From assembly GCF_001625215.2 (NCBI RefSeq), contig NC_030389.2, positions 38,553,454 through 38,617,453 of the forward strand: a stretch of DNA of 64,000 bases, in the 5' to 3' direction. The stretch comes from Daucus carota subsp. sativus. Lineage: Eukaryota > Streptophyta > Magnoliopsida > Apiales > Apiaceae. The translations under genes were made by a program, and so were the position numbers. The notes under the pieces are model-generated. The model worked only from the letters and a program-made list of their open reading frames with translations, was not told the origin of the DNA and searched no databases. Shown piece after piece: positions 1 to 20,840 of this stretch (positions are counted from its first letter, which is position 1; each line of letters starts with the position of its first letter).

Positions 1-916
1 GATATGAAATAATTACTTGAAAGAATTTTTATCTTTTAAAAATTATATTATTTTGTGACTCGTTTTCTCACGTTAAAAATTGTTGCCCACCTGGGACTCT
101 CTGTTGAAACTCTAGGACGGTGTAAAGAAATCTCTTCGATGTAAGGTGTAACAGAGGAGTAATTTTTACCGTGCAGTAATTGTGAAAAGCTATAACGAAG
201 GGGTACGTTGGTGTTTATTAATACGGGTGAGGAAGTGTAAATTACACTCTTGGTTGAATTTCATTTCATTCGCGTATTGATTAATTAATCCTCCCTCCCA
301 AATCCAAATATTTGAGATCCAAATTCATCAAACAAAAGCGATTACAATCAATCCAAAGCACGCAAAAATTTCAATTCCAGTTCTAATCGCTCCTCAGATT
401 CTCAGTTTCATACAATCTCTTCGCCATCTGGTAATCTCTCTCTCTCTCTCTCCCCCCCTCTCTCTCCCTCTCTCCCTCCCTCTCTCTCTCTCTCTCCATC
501 TCCATCTCTCTCTCTCTATCTATCTCTCTCTGTTTTAACTTTTAAGTATCTAATTTGTTTTTATGTTTAATTGTTTATTTAGTTATTTTAATTGTAATTA
601 TGTTGAAATGCAATTCTGTTGTGACATTTGGCAAGTAAAATGGTTAGCGCTTCAGTTTGTTGTAATAGTGAAATCGATAAATATGAGCTAGATGATTGCA
701 AAAATCAATTCTGTTCTCGTGTTGCTGTTGGTTCGGTTGGATAAATTGTTAGTATTTATAGGCACACGTGTTTGTTTGGATTAGTGTGCTTGATTTGTTA
801 TTGAATGTGTTGTGTTTGGTGTTTATGAAGAGGTGATCCGAGCTCTTGGAATTTGAATAAGTTCGTGATCGAGTAAATTAGGAAAATTGGCTCCTCAACG
901 TCGATCACAGCGCCAC
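1..916 (+). promoter_or_regulatory. Upstream region and 5'UTR of the kinesin-13A gene
   Basis: No ORF of note lies here. A pyrimidine tract rich in CT dinucleotides occupies roughly 434-532, a common feature of plant 5'UTRs and leader introns. A GT just before the tract (position 431, after CCATCTG) could be the donor of a leader intron ending before the ATG at 917, but the acceptor is not certain. I could not pick a convincing TATA box. Transcript data would settle the leader structure. Confidence 0.4.
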
Positions 917-11278
<10,362 letters not shown>

Positions 11279-12129
11279 TGTTCCTCAATATCATCTCCCT
11301 CATTTGTATCTTGGTTTGCTTTATATTTGATATCAGTTTGAACATCAAGTTCATATGTTAATACAATTCATTTTTAACTATTGAAAACAATAAATCATGT
11401 AATTAGTTTTTTCTGTTGTGCTCCAAAGTGTTCTTTTCAGTATAGAATTTCAAACAAAGATAATACATGTACGTTGACAGTAATTTGGAATGACCCGTTG
11501 CTTTGGAATATTTCTTATTTAATATATTATTACGAATCATTTAATCCTATAAAATCAAAATGCAATCAAATTTATGTATGAATATCACTGGCCAACTTTA
11601 TATAGGTGGTTGCTAAAACATATTTTGTATGGGTCCGGATCCCTGACATCTGGCATACGTTCAGGGCAGCAGCTTAACCTGTATATAAGAGTGATGTTAC
11701 AGTATCATTCAACGTCCAGCTGCCATTTTGTATTATGTTTGGATGAAGACACATCTCTAATTAACTGTCAAGGCAATTAGGGAACTTACACATTTCAATT
11801 AGCAAAAGAAAGGGAAATCACAAAATTTTGATGCTAATACAGCAACACATATAAAATACTAGGGCAACAATTAATTCTCTTGGCTTTACAATAAGTTGGG
11901 GAAATATATTTATATCCAATATTCAACTATAAATTCTTTTCTAAAAAAAACTAGGACATTGCAGTACCATTACTAGTCAAATTGTCAACCCTCTGGTAGC
12001 CACACAAGAAAAACACTATTTTCAAGCAAGATCTCTTTGCATTGGAATACACCGCATGCAAGCTTGATGTAAACTGTAAAGTATGATCGTAAGTTGAAGT
12101 AGCATAATCACAAAAGCACACTGAAACAC
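11279..12129. other. Convergent spacer between kinesin-13A and the SUMO protease
   Basis: This 0.85-kb AT-rich stretch should hold the two facing 3'UTRs and polyadenylation signals. AATAAA-like hexamers occur (for example around 11,390), but none can be assigned. I see no additional gene. Confidence 0.5.
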
Positions 12130-15100
12130 TTAATCTGCTTTTAATCTCAAAATTTCCTTGGCAGTCCTCAGTCGAAAATATGGCATGTGTTTCTGAAAGG
12201 CATACAAAGCAAATATTAGAATCCATGGACAGGATTTATGTAAACTGCAGTTCAATAGTACAATTCAAAATTGCTAGCTGAGGCTAGAAATGATGTATAT
12301 ATTATAAATCACAAATTACATATATAATCATTATTGAACACAAATGTATAAAACATGGCTGCTGTACAACTCCGTGGATTTATTTTTTTATACAAAAGAT
12401 AATATTGCACTGGAAAAGGGACAGTAGATAACTCAACATAAACAAATGCACATAGATAAGAACCACAAGCATATTTTTGAGATCTTTTTACCAGACTAGG
12501 GTACTAGTATCAGCAGTACAATGACTTACCTTACTCTTCTCTAACTTTTCCCAACAGCTTTATTAACGCAATTTTTATTAGGTGTGACTGATCTTGTTTT
12601 ACAAAATTCATACTCACAGGGGAAGGAACAAGGGAAGGACGACTCCCAATAGTAACTTGTTTCCGGCAAAAAAAAAATTTTGGTCAAAAATACATTATTA
12701 AAAATCTCTATTAGGAACATAACAATCTCATTTAAATTCGTACACAAATTTCCTTGGCTTTCACATAGACTTTCCCGATCTGTCTGAAACTAGCATATCG
12801 CTTATCGTAAATGAAGACGACTCCGTGCCTGGGACTTCCATGGTCTTGCAGACATGCAGAGCAAGTATGCGACATAGGAAGTGTATAAAGAACAAACATT
12901 TTTAAAAGAAAAAAGGAGATTGATGCAACAATACGACATCAATCTCGGGGGGAAATCTCTACGGAATCAACAACCTGGCACTAAACAAGCAACAAAAGCG
13001 AACTAAAGCCAAACAAAAAGAACAAACATACTGTACTTTCTTGGAAGAAAAATCCAGAAACTATACAAATTGCTAGCACCTACAGTACCTGGTCAAAACA
13101 GAGTCCCACGTCTCTGCTATAGAAATCAGCATATTTGATCATGAACACGCCACAGTCATACCTGTTTCAAAGGGAGTGCATCATTGTATTACCTTCAGAA
13201 GCATTAATCTCGAAACAATATAAATATTGTAAAAACCACAGGCATACATAGAAGCAATGGACACCACAAGAAAATAAGCACTACGCTGTTACCTTTTATA
13301 AAGGTAATGAACATATAAACGATTTAAAGAATGCAACACAGTATATGTGTTAAACTTTAACCATTTAACATTCACTCCTTAGGCAACAACTTCAAAATCA
13401 TATAGTTTCCTCCTTAAACACCACATATCTTACTATTATAGCTTGCCCTTTAACAAAAAATGTATAAAATCAAAACGCACCCATTCTTCTGCTCCGGAAG
13501 GTCTTCTACATATTCTTGCTTCCACGAACTAACATTAATTGATGTTCCAGTCTTATCATTCACCTCATCCACAATATATTTAGCCTAGATATCAACAATC
13601 ATCAAAAATCATTGTAAGAAATTATATAATACCACAACTTTAAGTCTTTAGTACTCTAAATTTATGCAACTACTGTTCAAATACCCCAAATCTTGCGATA
13701 TGCTAATAACAGCTTTAAGGCTGTGATTGAGCAATGAATGACTTGCGTTTTTTCAGTAATAACAAAGTATAGGGCTTTTTGAGTAATTAGATGAGATCTA
13801 GTTACAGGTGTAGTTAGGAACCAAAAGAGAATAGATAGTGTGAAAACCAAGATTGAACACCATAGATGCGTAGAACCTTTATGTCGTTTTTGGTTGAGAA
13901 GAATGGAGAGAAAAGGCCCTGCATATCACAAATTGGAGTCGAAATGCCCTGAATATCACATTCTGAGAATATGGCCCTGGATACCACGCTAAAACACTAC
14001 ATCATGTAGCGTTAGGTTTATAAGAATAAAATGCTACACGGTGTAGCATTTAGGAGATATGTTATATGGGCTTGGGCTTCAAACATTAGATAAAGTAGCG
14101 TTACTTCATAACCTTACATTATCTGGCGTTATGGGTTTTAGGGTTTCTAGGTGTTTTCCTATGGGCATGGGCGGAAAAAAAAAAGGGTACACGACACGAT
14201 GTAGAGTTTATGTTTTTTTCAAAAAAAAATTGTGAACGCTAAACGATGTAACATTATAAACTGATATTTGGGGCTATATTTTCTGGATATGATATTTGAG
14301 GATTTTTGCTTAAAATTGTGATAAGGGGGCCAATACTCGAGAATGGAATGGAATGAGTAAAAAAAAGAAGAAAATAATAAAGGTGGAAGTGAAGTTATAA
14401 AAAGAAATGACTGGGTGCAAAATTATTATGATGAGATTTGAGAAGTTGAGTACAAGTGGGAATGGAGCATTCCTTCTCAAACTAGGTTATGATATCTAGT
14501 ATAGGGTGCAAGGAATAGAATGAAGGAATGAGATCTATAAACAATTGCCATTTGGTTCAAATTTCATTCGATTCCTTCCAAATTTATTCACCTCCCCAAC
14601 CAAACACAACATTAGTTATACATGCTCAAACCATAAGTGTTTTATACATTATATCTGGAACGGTGAACCCTAGATAGATCAGTATCACTAAATACAACTG
14701 AAAATGTATTTATCTCGAAACATATTTGTTTGTGGTGAACTTTGGAGTTCTACAGGTCAAATCAGGGCCCGAAAATCGTTTAAAATTTTATGGGTTATAA
14801 ATTTGGATCAGCTTTTGTTTGAGGAACAAAAAAATTACCTAGAGATAAGTAATTAAAACAAGACCTCACCCCCATCTATTGTCGTGTCAAAAAAATATAG
14901 TTGGAAAAACCCATAAATCTTCTATATGCTCGCACTAAGCAAAGCAAATGATTAGTTAACATTGCTACAGGCATCCGACAGATGAACCAAGTCAGGTTTC
15001 CGCAAAGTGCCGAAGAAACTCCAACACATGCTTGTCAAGTTGTAACCAAGGCAGTGCACCAGCTTCTAGATGCCTAGGCGAACATTCATATATACATATA

Positions 15101-18100
15101 CATGTATGTATATTATATATAAGTATGCGCGAGTGTATAATTTGGGAAGAAAACTTTAGAAAAAAGAGTACAAAACTAAGATATTTGTAGTCGGGAAGCA
15201 GCACAGCAGAGAAGAAGATGCTTCTATCCTCTTTAGACTGCTGGAGGTTATGGTTTCACAAGCTGTTTCTTTTTACAAAGATGTGTTTTCTTTATAGAAG
15301 AATGGGCTGTACCGGACTGGGAACAGGTTGGGCCAGATATAAACAGAGTTAGGCAGATTTAGCGTCGCCTAATGGTCTCGTAGCCACCGCCCACCTGAGG
15401 ACACCTTCGCATCTGCCTACCCATTAAAATTTAAGCATCTAATTGTTCAATCCCCCTTTTTGTTATGGCAGTGAAATAGCATCTTAAGTAGGTGCAAAAC
15501 AAGAATGGACGAGGGAATAGATGAGATTCTTTGCATATACAACCATGCTAGATAGCCCAACCCAAAGTTCACTACAATCACTTTACATGCGCGTATCTAG
15601 AAGAAAGAGTGAACTAACAACATACCAAGACATTCATTACTTGTCGGTCTCCTCCTTTAAGAGAATCAAGATACTGGAACTTCTCATCTTTCTTGTTGAT
15701 AACTGCCAAGCACCAATGTGTTTCTTTGTGAATTGGGACAAATATCTGAAATCGATAATGACATTCAAAAACATTGTCAGCAACCCGAACAAATGTTAGG
15801 ATAATAAAATGTTAGGATGATAGTAATTAACAAAAAATTACTTTGTCACAGTCAATGAGACAGTATCCCAACTTCCTTTGAGTAGTCCATCTTCTAACTG
15901 ATTTGAAATCATAGCCACTTTTCCCGCCTATTAACTGAGATCAAATATTAAAAACTGTATTAATGAATAGTATGCTTAAAGCAGAAAGTTGTATCGCACA
16001 TTGAACTCCAAAAGAATATATATCAACTTGACTCTAGTAGGAATCTTAATTATATGGAAATAGTACAAGTCCTTGGACCATATTTAATTGGAAGCAAATT
16101 TAATATTCATTATTCATTAATTAACAAAGTGGCAATATTGCAATTAACTCAAAAGCTCTGAATTACTTGGCAGCAATATTACTTCTACAATCAGAAATCG
16201 ATGGAGTGAATACTTTCATCACCTTGTTCAATTGAAATTATAAAGCAAGAGATATTAGAATAATATAAACTCAAAAAGTCACATATCTCTTTGTCTAGAT
16301 CTTATGCCTGATTAACCTCCATAAAACAAATTGCAGATCAAATCATATTTGTAAGATAGTTCATTACCAACATAATTAGTGAGTAAATCTTTCGGAGGAT
16401 AATAATAATTTTATTGTTAATGTTAGAATGCCAACTCATATTAAGTTGTGTGTTGAGGCTCTTCTCTTTTCAACACAATTAAATCCCACCCTTCACATGA
16501 TGCTTCTCACGTTTCCCCCCTGATTTCTCAATTTTTTTCTTCACACATATATAAGAATTAGCCTCTCCACGTTCAAGATGAAAGACTTCTAACAAATCAA
16601 ACACTTGGAGCATCTAGAAACTATGTTGCACAGGGACGCCAAACATGTAGAGTATCGAAGATTGGGGACGTCTCGGGGACAGGGACGCCGCGGGGACGGC
16701 CGAGGGACACCGCCAAAAGTCTGGGGACACTGGACTAATTTGGGGACGTTTCGGGTACTTAAAATACCAAAATACCCATCCCCAGACACATAAAGTGACA
16801 AACCCTAAATCTATAGCCACTACTTGTAAGTTATATACACAGAGAGAGATATTAAATGTCATACCCGTACCCTGTAATTTTGGAAGTGTCATTTCAGGTC
16901 CCCGACCCCCTACCTGTATATGTTCCCGTACCCATCTCTGTGCAACATAGTCTAGAAAAAAACATTAAGATCCGATTACATTCTACTTATGTTCCCATTT
17001 AAACTGTCTTCAGTATTGTTTAATGTGTTCGGTGAGATCTGTATAGCCTAGAACATATAATGACAAATGCAAGCTACTTAACAAAAAACATATCCATATG
17101 GTATCTTAAGACATGTTTCTGTTTTTGGTTCTTCAAGGAGTCAAATTCATCTCACCTGGTTCTGACCAGTATGGCTTTGTTATACAACTAATATATGTAC
17201 ACAAAGGGTATGAAAGCCTTTATGCAGGATTAGAGTGTGAACAAAACTTCTCTTCAAATTTCTACTACCTAAAATTATAAATATACTATAACATAAACGA
17301 TTATTTTAGCAAGTTCAAGCTTGACAGTGGCTTGCCATGTATCAATTGTTGTCCACTATTGCAACTTTTTCCTTCAACCTGTCACAATAGTGTGAAGACG
17401 ACTATAGACCAAATTTCTAATTTAGCATAATAGCCGTTTGTTTGACTTATACAAATACGCCTGAGTTCAAAACAATGTGCGAGCAGGTCATAAATTGTCT
17501 ATAAACATAAACTAACTTTATGTGAACTGAGTGAAGTACATTGTTATAAGCATCTAAAACACAAGAATTTAGGTTAAATCAATTATTTCTGTTATACATA
17601 TTGTGAAAAAGAAAATTTTCATTTGGGATTTTATATCTATTCAGGTATTCCAAGAATCCGAGTATCTGACACAGGGGTGCATGGGGATACAGGTATATAT
17701 TGGTTTATCCAAGAATTTCTGGAGAAGTAATGAAGAAATATAGCATGAATGGACCAACCTTTTTGTAAAAAAAAGTGTTGAAAAAATGGCATTTCAAGAA
17801 CTGTTTGGGATTCCTCTTTTCCCTCTCTTTCAGCAACTCGAAGTACAAGTTGATAACCTGACAATTGAAATATTCAACAACAAAAGCTAGCACGTAAACA
17901 AATTATATACATATACTGCCGCTTTCGTTCAAAATGAGAAACTAAGAACCAAAAATTCACCTCATCATTTAACCATGCACCTGGTCTCAAACAACGCAAT
18001 AGCTCTCCAGTAATCTCGATGTTAGAGTTCTCATGAGTAACCAAAATTTTCCTCCTACAGAAATCGAGATACAATTTATCACAATGTACTAAACTACCTA

Positions 18101-19110
18101 CCAAGTACAAAAGCTATAACGTAAACTAGTTACCAGTTAGCATTCAGGGCAATTTTAACCTCTTTCTGCTCTTCTTCGGTAAGAGGCACAAAAGGCTCTT
18201 TAACTACTACTTCCTGGAAACAAAGATCTAATTATCATCGAGAACCAATAAGTAATATGAAATCACTCTGATTGTAACAGTTGACATATGTTACCTTGGT
18301 GGGTTTCTTAGCAGGAGGCCGCAGCTTAAGTGTAGACAAGGACTTCGTATTTAGTTTAATCTGAAAATTTATATCATCCAGTTTCTTATTACGCTTACCA
18401 GCTGATTCATACAATTTCCTATAAACAGGTTCATGAGGCATACCAAAACCCCGTTCCATTGGGACCACATCCAACACTTTCCCTGCACTCTCTGACTTTA
18501 AATTTGCATTAGGCAAATCTTCCGAAACTACAGAAGAGCACGAAGGTTGAAAACTCCGGTCTCCTGTAGTCCTATCTATATCCATCATCTTTCCCTCGTC
18601 TTCTCTCCAACTCTCCTTCCCAATCTCAACAAATTCAACATCTTCAACGCTCAAATCCTCCCAACCATTCCCTTTCTCCTTTTCTACATAATCATCAACA
18701 TCAATCACCTCCTTCCCTTTCCCCACAAGTCTCAAAGAATCCAATGCCTCATTCTTAGTCTTCTCATACATATAATACTTATCATCAAGACCCTCCAAAG
18801 CATCATAATCCTCTCTTCTACTAACATTACCATTAACAACCCTCGAACGCCCAAACCTATTATTGCCACAAGGGGCATGTACCTGCCTTCTAATCAAATT
18901 AATCCCCGAGGGATACTGATGTAGCCTATTAGCTGCATTTTTCGAAGCAGAGCCCGACTCCAAAACATCTAGAGTCCCCATCGGCTCTGCAAACTTAAGC
19001 TTCTTAGTAACATGATTATCAGACCGTAACCACGAATTTGGCTGATGAAATTGAAATGAAGAAAATTTAAAATCAACACCACGCTTTCGATTACTCGTGA
19101 ATGCACCCAT
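12130..19110 (-). CDS. ESD4: ULP1/ESD4-type SUMO-specific cysteine protease, 9 exons
   Basis: Exons in transcript order: 19110-18295, 18213-18134, 18054-17961, 17857-17759, 15934-15842, 15745-15626, 13584-13481, 13161-13089, 12192-12130. All have GT-AG junctions with consistent phase and encode 513 residues (ESD4 is about 489). The start is the MGAFTSNRKR methionine, matching the family start; an in-frame ATG nine bases earlier is less likely. Residues 1 to about 295 form the variable regulatory region. The C48 peptidase domain covers about 300-513: THENSNIEITGELLRCL, AWLNDEVINLY, HFFNTFFYKK, RRWTTQRKLGY, IFVPIHKETHW, YLDSL, GYDCGVFM. Catalytic residues His404, Asp421, Gln466 and Cys472 are all present. 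The family matures SUMO precursors and removes SUMO from targets at the nuclear envelope, with effects on flowering time (family knowledge). Introns 4 and 6 carry transposon-like insertions. Confidence 0.95.
13880..14614. mobile_element. MITE in protease intron 6, interrupted by the ACGCTACA element
   Basis: Ends match in inverted orientation: ATGTCGTTTTTGGTTGAGAAG at about 13,880 and, inverted, AATGTTGTGTTTGGTTGGGGA near 14,614. The interior includes GGAATGAGTAAA as in the element at 62,034-62,352. The ACGCTACA element (13,908-14,338) sits close to the left end, so the MITE was there first. Coordinates are approximate. Confidence 0.45.
13908..14338. mobile_element. Palindrome-rich 'ACGCTACA' element, copy 2 (protease intron 6)
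   Basis: Inverted relative to the copy at 6068-6489 and colinear with it end to end. Subterminal GGCCCTGCATATCACAAATTGG and, at the other end, AATTGTGATAAGGGGGCC match the first copy. Flanks AAGAATGGA (13,899-13,907) and GAGAATGGA (14,339-14,347) form a 9-bp duplication with one mismatch. The interior again has CTACATCATGTAGCGTTAG and GCTACACGGTGTAGCATT near-palindromes. Confidence 0.6.
16620..16951. mobile_element. 332-bp MITE in protease intron 4
   Basis: Terminal inverted repeats ACTATGTTGCACAGGGA (left) and, inverted, ACTATGTTGCACAGAGA (right), flanked by the direct repeat CTAGAA at 16,614-16,619 and 16,952-16,957. The interior is GC-rich compared with its surroundings and carries GGGGAC repeats (GGGACGTCTCGGGGACAGGG). 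Superfamily is not obvious from the 6-bp duplication alone. ORFs here are by-products of the GGGGAC repeats. Confidence 0.75.
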
Positions 19111-19645
19111 TAAAATCACCTAATTATAACAACACAGCAACCCCCTGAAAAAATAAAATAAACCCATCTAAGATTTACAATTATAAGCAAGTACAACACA
19201 AAAATCAACTGCATACATACACAACAAAGCAATAAACATAAACCCTAGAATTGCAGTAAAAAGCAAAAAAGACTAAAAGGGGTTGTAATTAACCGTGCAT
19301 ATAACGTCCTGAGAAGCACCCACATCAAAATTTCATGTTCTGAGGTGAAAACGGTGATTAACCAGAGATAATTGAGCGAAAAATTGGATCTTCAAGAGCT
19401 GAGCAAGTGCTAACAAACGAGCTGGAGAAGAAGATATTGACCAGGGTGTATATATGTGGCGAGAATGTTGGGGCTTTGAGAAGTTCTGTGTCGATTTGAA
19501 TGCAATGAAACGGATGTTTACGAGTGAAATCAAGAACGGAGATTTACAAAAATATTTCTCGATTATAATATTTTAACATAATTGTTAAATACACTTCAAT
19601 TTTACTTTTTACAGTTTGGAGTGATTACTGGTGATTACTAATATA
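19111..19645 (-). promoter_or_regulatory. Leader and remaining proximal promoter of the SUMO protease
   Basis: This is the only sequence between the protease ATG and the LINE insertion. It should contain the 5'UTR and the core promoter. I could not assign a TATA box. Any element further upstream is now displaced by 7.4 kb. Confidence 0.45.
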
Positions 19646-19660
19646 GCCTTGAGGTTAGTT
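19646..19660. repeat. 15-bp target site duplication, LINE 3' side
   Basis: GCCTTGAGGTTAGTT is identical to the copy at 27,057-27,071. It directly borders the poly(T) run that marks the LINE poly(A) tail on the opposite strand. Confidence 0.9.
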
Positions 19661-19943
19661 TTTTTTTTTTGAAAGGCAAAAGTTCATTGATAATAATAAT
19701 TGGTACACATATCAAAAGATATGAGGATAGATAATGAAAACAACCCAACAAAATACTTGTCTTGGGAAGATACTAGCCAACCAATCTATGCTTCCAACAA
19801 AATATCTCTACTTTTTGCCTAGAGAAAATTACCCAGCCCCCAAAACTCATTCCCCTAAAAAACTATTACATGCAAAAACTATAGCCATCATTACCTACTA
19901 CTAGACTCCCATGAGCACTTCTCCACAGCATGCAGCACTTGCT

Positions 19944-20666
19944 TCAGTCATCCACCTCTACGACTTCCACTGGTTCACCAGCTTCATTCAGCAACTCCTC
20001 CCCTACATGCTCAGGATTTTGAGCATTAGCAGCAGCAGCACCAGCCTGGTCAATAACGTCTGCATCATTGACGATTCCCAGCCCAACATCTTCCTCGTGT
20101 ACAGCCATAAAATGTGGCTCAGCTGGGCCAAGTCCCATGTCGTGATTCCATAGCTCAAAGACCCGACCGAAAGGTTGTGCTATCACAACCATGTTGTGAT
20201 AGTTTCTAGCTCCATGATCAGCCAAGTAAGCAGCCAGTTCATTAGCATTCGGGTCACAGAGATTGACCTCCATTTGAAAGTTCGGATCTTCCCGGCGCTG
20301 GTTCAATTGCTGCACAATGTAGGCGTGATCTGGGTGAGCTCCCTCAACCGCCGAGCGCCTCCATTCCCAGTATGAGTCGAAATGATCCGTCTCCAGAGTA
20401 AAGACACGCCAATCTTCTGCAAAGGCCCTCTTGCACCCCTCCAGAAGCGCATAGTATTCATTCACTCTCCTGTTTTGAATTCCCAATGAGCCAGATAGCA
20501 TACGCAGAATCCTGCCTCTGCTGTTCCTAATCACCACTCCTATACCTGTTACATTTCCATTTGGGAGGGCTTCCACAAAGAAACAACCATGCACATTGAT
20601 CTTAACAGTGCCTCTTTCGGGCAATCTCCACCTAGGAAGCACTTCGACTGGTACAAAATCTTCCAT
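19944..20666 (-). CDS. LINE ORF3: second RNase H-like protein with an acidic tail
   Basis: 240 residues with its own ATG, in the tail of the LINE. Residues about 18-150 read like the plant RVT_3 RNase H fold: GTVKINVHGCFF, GIGVVIRNSRGRIL, an EYYALLEGCKRA helix, VFTLETDHFDSYWEW, and NANELAAYLADHG. The usual first catalytic aspartate (the D of a VDG-type strand) is replaced by His in INVHG, while the Glu, the strand-4 Asp and the C-terminal region are recognisable. The last third is rich in Ala, Glu, Asp and Val and matches nothing I know. Because ORF2 already has a complete RNase H, this looks like a duplicated or acquired domain that lost nuclease activity but kept an open frame. It could instead be a captured host-type RNase H-like gene. 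Confidence 0.75.
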   Translation of the reverse strand: MEDFVPVEVLPRWRLPERGTVKINVHGCFFVEALPNGNVTGIGVVIRNSRGRILRMLSGSLGIQNRRVNEYYALLEGCKRAFAEDWRVFTLETDHFDSYWEWRRSAVEGAHPDHAYIVQQLNQRREDPNFQMEVNLCDPNANELAAYLADHGARNYHNMVVIAQPFGRVFELWNHDMGLGPAEPHFMAVHEEDVGLGIVNDADVIDQAGAAAANAQNPEHVGEELLNEAGEPVEVVEVDD

Positions 20667-20840
20667 TTTCTAGCAAGTCTCTAAGACAAGCTAAGTAACT
20701 CAGTGAAAATTTGAAACTGAGAGAGGAGGCAGCTAAGTAACTAAAGGAGGGTAAAAGACTATTTATAGAGCCAAGCAGGGTTAAAACCCTTAAGACTATT
20801 CCTATTCCCTGGACTAAAAGAATAAAAATGGGCCTGCAGG

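Noticed and set aside
14992-15204. ORF in protease intron 6 ending RHLEAGALPWLQLDKHVLEF
   Set aside because: The sequence looks almost domain-like, but no splice-consistent exon adds to the protease and no family is recognisable. At most it is a fossil fragment.
16605-16892. Three overlapping ORFs in the GGGGAC-rich segment
   Set aside because: They arise from the repetitive GC-rich core of the MITE and agree with no protein family.
18547-18924. 125-codon ORF on the + strand
   Set aside because: It is the antisense shadow of exon 1 of the SUMO protease; composition follows that exon and it matches no family.
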